A stretch of DNA of 64,000 nucleotides from Lentinula raphanica (lineage: Eukaryota; Basidiomycota; Agaricomycetes; Agaricales; Omphalotaceae): assembly GCA_027919835.1 (NCBI GenBank), contig JANVFP010000009.1, positions 248,001-312,000 on the forward strand. Reading direction: 5' to 3'. Position numbers and translations under genes: made by a program. Of this stretch, positions 55,812-64,000 are shown piece after piece. Positions within the stretch are counted from its first letter, which is position 1. Each line of letters begins with the position of its first letter. A model generated the notes under the pieces. It was not told where the DNA came from, ran no database searches, and was given only the letters and a program-made list of their open reading frames with translations.

Positions 55812-57485
55812 ATGCTTGATTCTATCATTAAATCATTAAATGTGCTTCCATACGTATCTTTCAGGATTGAATCACTCGTACACTGTGATAACAACATTGC
55901 CTTAAGACTCAACCGTCAATTTGGCCCTACTTTTACAACCCTTTCATCGAAACCTCCCCCCGGCCTTTGGATGGTTGAAAGCGTTGTCCGGTCCCATATT
56001 ATGCGGGCGGCTCATGGTATCCACCGTTTGCCAAACGAGATGCTTTCCAGTGTTTTCTCTTACGCGATTCAAGCTCACGATGATGACGACTTTTCTCATG
56101 CTGCATTATTCCCCTTGACTCTTTCGCATACTTGTTCACGCTGGCGAGAGTTGTCAATCTCGACGGGCTCTCTTTGGACATCCATCCGATTGTGCTTTCC
56201 TCATTCTCAGAATCAACTCATCTATCTGAAAACCTGGCTCTGTCGTTCAAAATCGTACCCTCTTGATATCCTTCTGGACTTTCGAGATGAAGATTGGGCT
56301 TGGGAAGAAGACGAGCATTTGTTCACTCGTGATGCGGCCATAGAGATAATCTCCACCATCCTTCCTCACGTCAAACGATGGCGGCATATCGAGTTCTTCA
56401 CTGATACTTGGGCGCCAATTCACGCGTTTCTGAACCTGTCGCGGGATGTCACCGATCTTCCTGTGCTAAAAAGCGTGGCGTTGTCAAGATGTAACGCGTA
56501 TTTCGCTCGCAGAGGCGAGGGTTTCAAGCCTGTGGAGCTGAAAGAAGCTGTTCCGTTGTTCGGTGGACTGCTTCTCTCGGCATTGAAGGATTTGTCGTTG
56601 GTGGGCGTACATGTAGATTGGCAGCGCTCAGTGCTGGCAAATCTCCTTGAGCTGGAACTCAAATTCCATGCGTACGATGTTATGCCTAGCTTTGAGCAAT
56701 TCATGGGGATCCTCAAGTCGTGTCCGGATCTGAAACGATTATCAATAGTGGGATGGGGTCCAAGATTAGACGACGCGACTTCTACGGACAAAAAACATAT
56801 CATGCCAAAGCTCACTCGTTTTACCCTTGGCTTTGTCGATGTGGAGTACGCACTTTCGTTGCTCTCAAACTTCTGTCTTCCATCCCTCTACGAGCTCGTC
56901 CTCGAGGACGTGTCAGCAATTGTAGATCCTGATGGCCCCTCAGATGCTACTGCCCTTCTGCAGAAGATAGCTTCCACCAATTCTGATTCCACGTCCTGTT
57001 TTTACCCCTTGTACCAGGTCGGATGCCTTGAATTGCGTAGCATTCGGTCTAACGAGGCAGCGTTTACTCAGTTCTTGCGCTGTTTCAATAATCTGGAAAA
57101 GATCAACCTCTCCGATGTGGATTCTGCTCTGTTGACTGCGTTGGGTCCACAGAGGTACTCTCCTGGCCCCGATGCAAAAGTCGAAGGACCTTCAATGCCC
57201 CGAAGCCGAAGACCTTCGTTTGCGTCTTTGTCGACCAGCTTGGCGCCATGCCCGCAACTTGTGGACCTGACGTGTCGACGTGTGGATACGACCCTCTTAT
57301 CCTCTGTTATTTCGGCGCGAGCAGAAGCTGGTTCAGGAGTAAGGCCTCTGCAGTCGGTACAGCTCGAGCTGGAGGACGAAGGTATTGAAATCGATGATGG
57401 TGCCAGTACTTCAAGTGGTCTGAGTGATCAAGATCGTATTTCCCTTCTCAAAACGGGCGTCGACTTGATCATTCACCATGCATGA
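55812..57485 (+). CDS. F-box-like protein
   Basis: This is a single open frame of 557 codons. The F-box is Ile-His-Arg-Leu-Pro-Asn-Glu-Met-Leu, followed about 30 residues later by His-Thr-Cys-Ser-Arg-Trp-Arg-Glu-Leu and Trp-Thr-Ser-Ile. This is the usual Agaricomycete form of the motif. The rest resembles the leucine-rich C-terminal region of such proteins (for example LKDLSLVGVHV and LKRLSIVGWGP). The role is presumably substrate receptor of an SCF ubiquitin ligase. The true start may be a Met 60-70 residues in (near 55970), because the residues before it are not family-like. Confidence 0.8.
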   Translation: MLDSIIKSLNVLPYVSFRIESLVHCDNNIALRLNRQFGPTFTTLSSKPPPGLWMVESVVRSHIMRAAHGIHRLPNEMLSSVFSYAIQAHDDDDFSHAALFPLTLSHTCSRWRELSISTGSLWTSIRLCFPHSQNQLIYLKTWLCRSKSYPLDILLDFRDEDWAWEEDEHLFTRDAAIEIISTILPHVKRWRHIEFFTDTWAPIHAFLNLSRDVTDLPVLKSVALSRCNAYFARRGEGFKPVELKEAVPLFGGLLLSALKDLSLVGVHVDWQRSVLANLLELELKFHAYDVMPSFEQFMGILKSCPDLKRLSIVGWGPRLDDATSTDKKHIMPKLTRFTLGFVDVEYALSLLSNFCLPSLYELVLEDVSAIVDPDGPSDATALLQKIASTNSDSTSCFYPLYQVGCLELRSIRSNEAAFTQFLRCFNNLEKINLSDVDSALLTALGPQRYSPGPDAKVEGPSMPRSRRPSFASLSTSLAPCPQLVDLTCRRVDTTLLSSVISARAEAGSGVRPLQSVQLELEDEGIEIDDGASTSSGLSDQDRISLLKTGVDLIIHHA

Positions 57486-58126
57486 ACCATGAACTTCTCC
57501 CTTTTATGCATTGATGTTTGTTAATTTTATGAGCTGTCGTACCTTGTTGTTCTCTTTGCTGTCCTGGATCTTAGTATATATCACGTATAGTTTGTGCATA
57601 CTATTACGAATGCATGTTGTTCGAGAACCGACTAGTTTTACCTGGAGTGGAAGTTGAGGGAAGATGGAAGGAGCGCCTATATAGACGCCGGGAAGTCAAC
57701 GCCACCACGTGATTACGATATCAATGTTGAATGTGGCAGTGTGAAGGTTCGACTCTTTGTTCTCTTTCCTCAACGTGGACGGATTGTCGAGGACACTTTC
57801 CAGCGAATTATAGCTGAAGTGAGAGGTCGGGGTAGGAGGACTGCTGCGAACAAGGTCTGTGGGTTTTCTCCTGTCCGAATATTAGGCATCTGTCTGTCTA
57901 TGTGCTCACGATGACCTGCTCAGAGATCCAGCAAGGTGACAAAAATACAACATATTAACGCGCTTACGAGCCTTGGTACTGCACAAGACACGTCTCAAAA
58001 CAACACATAAACCTTTTTTGTTCAACAATATCTCTATTCTGTTTCACGAAGTTTTCGGTCAATTTTAACGACTGCTATCGATTTTACAAGATTTTTTTAT
58101 CAATTTAACGAAATATATACGACAGA
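57486..58126. other. Intergenic, promoter side of the next gene
   Basis: No exon could be supported. A small frame (57654-57914) lacks recognisable features. Bases 58000-58126 are AT-rich, with repeated TTTAACGA-type motifs just before the ATG at 58127. Confidence 0.45.
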
Positions 58127-61100
58127 ATGCGAAATACGCTTCCACTACTGTCGCGCCCAACAGGCCCACCCAACAACACCTCTGATGTCCCTTCCATCCG
58201 TCTTGTCGCCGCGACGCCATCCGCCTCTGGTATATCTTCCGAAGCCAGTACGTCCTTGGAGTTCTCCTGGACTTCCGTACCTGCCGTACCTTCGCCATTG
58301 GCTCCCAAAGCAGATGCTGAGCCCCGTAGAGGCCTTGTTCCTAAAAAGTCCAAACTCGGCTTACTCGGCGGAAACAAAGACAGACAGAAGGACCGTGGCA
58401 AAGACCTTTCCGACGTCGTACGACGCGTTGGAGGAGGTTCAACTTCAAGACGAGCCGGCGGGTTCGAGATATACGTGGACCCGACGGATCCCGAGATTGG
58501 CGAAATCGTCATGGTGAAGAAGAAAAAGTCACGGCCTGCTTTAGACGGGTTGAGGTGGGGCTCTGGAGGAGGTGCGCTAGGGGAGATTACGAACGTACCA
58601 TCGGTTCCGCAACCGGTGACGGCAATAACGAAGGTAAAGGCAGAGGAGAAGGAAAAGGAGAAGTGGTGGACTTTGGGAAGGGGTAGGAAGGACTCGAAAG
58701 AGAAAGAGAAGGAGAAGGCCAGAGAGAAATCTGAAACTCGACCTCCAATACCTCGTTCGAAGAGTAGGCTTTTTTCCTTTTACATCGTGCTTATCGACTC
58801 ATCCTGCTTCGTAGCTCCTGAACCCTTCAAATCGGTCCCCGAAACCCAATCCCGAGCTCGCTTTAATTCACTCGATACGGGTAGACTGCTGACGACTGCT
58901 GCAAGTTCTTCTTTCAATGCTACAGATTACAACTCGAGGAACACCTCGACTCCCTTGCTATCTGATCCGCACGGAGCGACTTATGTCAACCCAACGGAGA
59001 CGTACTCTCGCTCAGCTACACCCACCTTTGGGGGTCTTCTTGCACCGCCTACGCAATTCGATGGCCTCGACCCATCTCAAGGGAATATGAATCAGAATTC
59101 AATCGCTTTACGCGCGATGCGCTCTATAGCTCGAATCGGTAGCTGGGCGCAACTCAAGAACGGGGCTGGACCAGGAGACGAGAATATCGTGAAGGAGACC
59201 GAGAAGAAGGGGAAGGATAAACTTAAAGTCAAGTCCAAAGACAAGGAGGATTCGAAGAAGAAGTCGAAGAAAGAGAAGAGCGACAAGAAGGAGGAGAAGA
59301 ACAAGACCCAACGTATCCGCAATTCAGGCAGTAGCTTCGAGGCGGGTGCACTCACAACAAGTCCCGATCCAAGAGCGTCGCTTGGAAAGAAGAAGCGCAG
59401 TATCTTGGGTCTCGGTTTGCCTTCGACGATGAGGCTTCCCACTGTGCGGAGCGGATCGACTACGTCTTCGATCGGTGTTGGAAACGCTGACAACAATCGT
59501 TTGTCGGTCGACTCTGCTGTGGCCATTGCCGCTCGTATGAGGTCGGGCTCAACTATATCGACTGGTTCATCTCTTCGTCCCATGTCGACAACCTCTTCAA
59601 CGTCATGTGTGTCCTCTGGTAGCTCTGCGGCTAGTATTCGATGGGATGAGACTGGACTGGAAACAGTCAAGGAGCTCCGGCGAAAGGAGAAGGAGACGAA
59701 AAGACAGAGTATTGAAGATGCTGAAGCTGATGCGAAGAAGAAGAAAGCTAATCGCGAGAGCAGACGATCTTCTGAAGGCCGAAGAAGAACACCCATTGCA
59801 GATGTGTTTCCGGATATTCAGGAAGATTCACCCAAACCATCACCGTCCGTACAGTCTGTACCTGGAAGAGCTCCTCTGTTGACATTGGAGGAAGCTACGT
59901 GCGATGGTCACGAAGCTGTGAACGAAGAGGAGCTGTCGACTCCCTTGAAGCGTGCTCGTCCGCGACCACTTTCTGAGCAGCTTTTGGGAAGGAAACGTCC
60001 GCAAGGAATTCATGACGAAGACGGCGAAGGTATACCAATTTCTCTTTGTGTGCTTCTACAAGGCTCAATATTCTATCTTAGGTGTCATCTCTATACTCTC
60101 CGCTGCCACAAATGATCTTGCCCAACTAATCAATCACTTGGACTTGGAGGCGACTCCCGGCGCGACTCCAAGTTCGCCTTCGCCTGGTGCTTCTCCTTGG
60201 AGACGTCCCGTCCAGTCCCCGCAGGACAGCCCTACCAAGAAGACTCTGCGCGGGACTATGACGTCCATCAGCTCCCTAAGACCCTATGCTCAGTCTCGAG
60301 GAACGGCTACAATCAAAGCAGGAAATGTCCAGGACCTTCTCGAACAACAGATTGCTCCTTGGCCGGTGTTGAACTCTTACTTCCCTCAAACTGAAATCAC
60401 ATCCAAAGGATCCCCTGTATTACCATCAAAGATTCGAGGGATGCACAAGCGGACCATGTCGCCTTCAGAATACCTTCCTGAATCCTCTCCTCCACCCCCC
60501 ATACGACCTCTTCGCCCAGCGAAATCACGCAATATCATGGCTTCATCGAACCTGCAACCGTTAGGACCGCCGCCGAAGATGGACCTACCTCCTCTGAAGT
60601 CATTGTCACCGGACATGGCGCGCGCACCTTCTTCAATGACCTTCGGCTCGAGGTCTTCCTCTCGAGGTGGCGAGTCTTCGATCAGCTCCTTGGATGACAT
60701 CCACAATCCGGTTTTCAAGCCCACTCACGGACATGCTAGGAACCGATCTTCCCTCTTGTCTTCTCAACGCAGTCGCGGAAGTCAGGGTAGTTTTCCCGAG
60801 GACAATTTCACTTCGAGTCGACCACTCTCTTTTGAGGCCCGTAGACAACTCGGTATGAAAGGTACGATGGGTGGATCGGATGTTTCAGCGTACGCTGTGG
60901 ACGACTTGGACGCCTCTGATCCCGATTCGGACATTCCGGATGAACTTCAGGTTATCCTTGCCAAGCAATCTCCCAGGACATCGCTTCAATCCATTGAGCA
61001 AGGCCCAATGCTGAACTCGCCTGATGCTCCCCAGGATGTTTCTTGTTCGATGCCAGAGTCCGAGACTGGATTCGAGTCGGAGACCACGGATGATCGGGCG

Positions 61101-64000
61101 ATGGTCGATTTGCCTGTCTTCCATCTCATAGATGTGAATGATAACCATGCAGAGATTGACGATATGATGGACGGGGACGAAGATGACACCAAGAAGTCGT
61201 TTGATTTCACTGGCGAGTTACAGAAACTAAATGAATCAGGTGGTTCAGACAGGGCGAGCTTTGTTGAACAACTGGAAATGGCGTTCAAAACTCCGGCCAA
61301 AATTGATCTTCGATATGACTTTGGTGGACAAGACAATCTCCTCCGAGTTGATGTTCCGCCTTTACCACCTCTTCCTTCTGGATCGAACGACTCGGCGAGT
61401 ACAGAACCACTCGATAGCTCTGAATCTTCGCAACAAGCTCTTTATCTTAGTATACCAACGTCAAGTTCAGCTTTGGAGGACTTTCCTATCTCCCGTCTCT
61501 TGGATGCAAAAGAACCCACCCTCCTTCCTGGTTCTGACAGTTTCAGTAACGCGAGCTCTCACGATGACCATGACGATGTCTACCTATCTAATGTTCTAGA
61601 TTCGCCTGTGACTACTGCTTCTCGACCCTCGGATGGGGAATTGAACAAGTCTTTCCGATTTGGAGGGTTTTCCAAGTCCCCTTCGCAAGAACTTGAACCG
61701 GAAAAGCCAATCTCATTCTCAGATATCATTCCCTCTGCCGATCAACCCAACGCCTCTTCTTCTGTGGACGATTCGGTCATCAATTCAATCATCGCGAAGG
61801 CCTCCGAAATACCAGCTCGGCGACCGGTGCGCAATTCTGATCTCAACACAAGCACGAACTCAGTCAACGCACTCACTCGCAATATTGCCTATCGACACTC
61901 ACGACATGAGTCTACCAACAGCTTCATCGGGTTTGATTCCTTCGAAGAAGTCAGACGCGGCTTTGAATTCCACGACTATCGCCCCTCTTTCTATCCCCCG
62001 CCAGTAGCAAGCTCGAATGGCTCTCGTCGAGTCAACCATAGCAAACAAGAATCAATGATGAGTTTTGCCTCAATATCGTCCTATGGACATGTTGTTAATC
62101 CTGGTATACCGGACCCCTTCGATTACGGTCTTCCAAGCCTACGAGAGCGCCCTTCGTCAGAGGATATGACTTCAACGTCCTTTTCGATGAGCATAGATGA
62201 TACCTTCTCGTTCTTGAAACATGCACCTCCGAGGAAACGTGTCGAGAGCGATGCATCTAGCTTTTACTTTAACACATCCGGTTCTGCAAACAGAGGTCAC
62301 CGTCGTCGAGAATCAAACATGTCCGTCGTCTCTCAAGGACCACCTATCAGTTTATACAATCGTTCCTTCGGTCATCGTCGCAATGATTCCAATACGAGTG
62401 TGAGCTCGATGGCTCATTCCTATGCTATCCATGGGGCAAGTGGTGGTCGTGCAGCTTGGGCACATCATAGACAGAATACTTCGATTGACTCCGTGGATAG
62501 TCAATTCTCTTCTGCTATGCACATTGGACGTCCTGGAATCGGCGATAAGATGTTTGACACCGCTGCCAACTTTGGTGCTCCATTAACGTCGATCTCAGCT
62601 TCACCATCAGGAAGCGAATATTCCCACTCTCGTCCATCGTATGACTCAATCATGGACGACGAGCCCCGGTCATCAGTTGAAGACTCCTTGTTCGACAAGA
62701 CGGGCCATAGGTCTAGTGTTTCGTCGGAGTCGGTCTTTGGATATGATGATTCCTCTCGTTATCCTGACGGACATCTCCTTCCTCAAAATGCGTTCCGACC
62801 GGTGTCCTACCTCAGCATCAATAGTATTCACAGCCCTTTGAAGGAGGATGACACCATGATTAGTGTAAGATACATCCCACTAGCTTTCTGAATCAAACTG
62901 ACCTTGTTTCAAGATGATTGGAGGTGGCCATGTCCGTCGTCGGTCTGTAGGTTCCGTGATCGAAGCTTCACCTATTGTTCGTGCAGTAGGCCATCTAGGA
63001 AAACGGAAACAATCCCCATTTGAGTCGGCCAAGGATGACAATGATAACGGACAGCCAAGGATCATTGAGAAAGCTTCTATCGTCTCTACATCTTCATCTA
63101 AATTTGGTGGTGAACGAATGATCAAGGCCACAAGAGGTGTTCTGGCTAGGCAGAGTCTGGAAGAAAGTTGCCTCATAGCGGAAGGCGAGGACTTGTCAGC
63201 TTCTTGTAAGTGTTGAGCTTCTTGCTATAAAACTTGTTTTCATAAAGCATGCAGATTCATTGCCGGTCTTCACACGACCGAGTCCTGCTACTCGTTCCCG
63301 CTCCAGCACTTGCACGTCGTCAAGTTCCGGTGCAGACACCCCTCCGCTTTCAGCTTCAGATGGTTCTTCGACATCAGACGGTTCACAGTCCAGCATCGAT
63401 ATCGCGCAGCTCAACAGGATTCTGGCTAATGCTACACATCCAATTTCCAACATGGCAAGACAAAGGGACCGAGCGCGCGCTCGAGGAGAAGGTCATCGTC
63501 GTCGAATATCTCAGGCCAGAATGTCGCGTTCCTCCGTTTATGAGACGATCGAAGAGGAGGTGTCTAGTCCTGCTGACACTCCTCTTTCTCAATCTACAGC
63601 TTCGAAGAAGAGCAGCCCGACTGCCATTCAACCTGTGTTCATTGTTGACCCTACTGATAACGCATCCATCCATTCGTTGGAGTCTTGGGATGAAGAGCAT
63701 GGCATTGTTGCCATGAGGCGCTACTATGAGCTGCGTAGCGAGGCAGAATACACTGTCAGCGAAAGTCGGCGACTCTGGGTGGACACTCCTTTCTCAATTT
63801 TTGCATTGCAAAGTGAGTCTTTCTATCTGATAGCTTATCACCACTCATCTAATGACTTGTAAAGATTTCGATCCCCCTCGTCATCCCTCCGGTATGAAAG
63901 CGCTCCTTGCAAGCTCAGTTGAAAATTACGGACCTCTTCCTTCGGACCTACGACCTAGGCGAAGACGTACATCCTCACGACCATCACCTTATCCTCAAGG
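58127..64000 (+). CDS. Large low-complexity protein, partial at the right edge
   Basis: Exons: 58127-58763, 58815-60029, 60082-62864, 62914-63205, 63255-63812 and 63865 to the window end. They join in frame to about 1,873 residues so far. The protein is Ser/Pro-rich and largely disordered, with a Lys/Glu-rich stretch (near 59190-59310) and many basic Arg-Arg/Ser-x-Ser patches such as HRRRESNMS and GHRRNDSNTS. These look like sites for basophilic kinases (inference). No catalytic or binding domain is recognised. Introns 3 and 5 end in CAAG and AAAG. The 3' end lies outside the window. Confidence 0.8.

Overview
This window is nuclear DNA of a basidiomycete fungus, most likely an Agaricomycete. 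Genes carry many 45-70 bp introns. Three retroelement types are present (a Ty1/Copia element, a Ty3/Gypsy chromovirus, and small non-autonomous LTR elements), together with hAT and MULE-like DNA transposons, foldback and MITE elements and a SINE. Three genes have recognisable domains: a cytoplasmic dynein heavy-chain tail, a branched-chain aminotransferase and an F-box protein. No rRNA, genuine tRNA gene or CRISPR array was seen.

Bases 1-45,050 are a decayed tandem array of one small secreted-protein gene family with five copies, starting at 2176, 4380, 13301, 33227 and 43372. Each copy has a conserved promoter, a leader intron, a signal-peptide exon, short Pro/Ser-rich linker exons and a C-terminal domain I do not recognise. 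All introns between coding exons are phase 0. Copies 1, 4 and 5 are intact. Copy 2 is split by a 1.5-kb foldback element. Copy 3 has a premature stop and a 17.3-kb transposon sitting exactly on its first splice donor. Copy 5 has a triplicated linker exon and a duplicated C-terminal domain.

The array is packed with mobile elements whose ends and target-site duplications (TSDs) I could define: MITE A (422-840, 8-bp TSD), foldback (5088-6581, 9 bp), CACTA-type MITE (7032-7425, 3 bp), Copia (7480-12433, 5 bp), MITE B in a TATA box (12701-13048, 8 bp), MULE-like element (13399-30718, 8 bp) containing a hAT (13569-20168, 8 bp) and a small LTR element (25519-27287, 5 bp), TRIM (32557-33076, 5 bp), and a SINE (34343-42433, 14 bp) split by a young Gypsy (34497-42226, 5 bp).

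Between array copies lie fragments of the 5' end of the dynein heavy-chain gene that follows the array. The duplication unit was therefore secreted gene plus dynein 5' end. The dynein gene (45518-49722) has clean splice sites but stops after 1,236 codons, so it encodes only the tail.

From 50.9 kb onward the window is ordinary and transposon-poor: a secreted kinase-like protein, the aminotransferase (minus strand), an F-box protein, and a large low-complexity protein running off the right edge. Several introns here and in the array end in AAG rather than the usual CAG/TAG.
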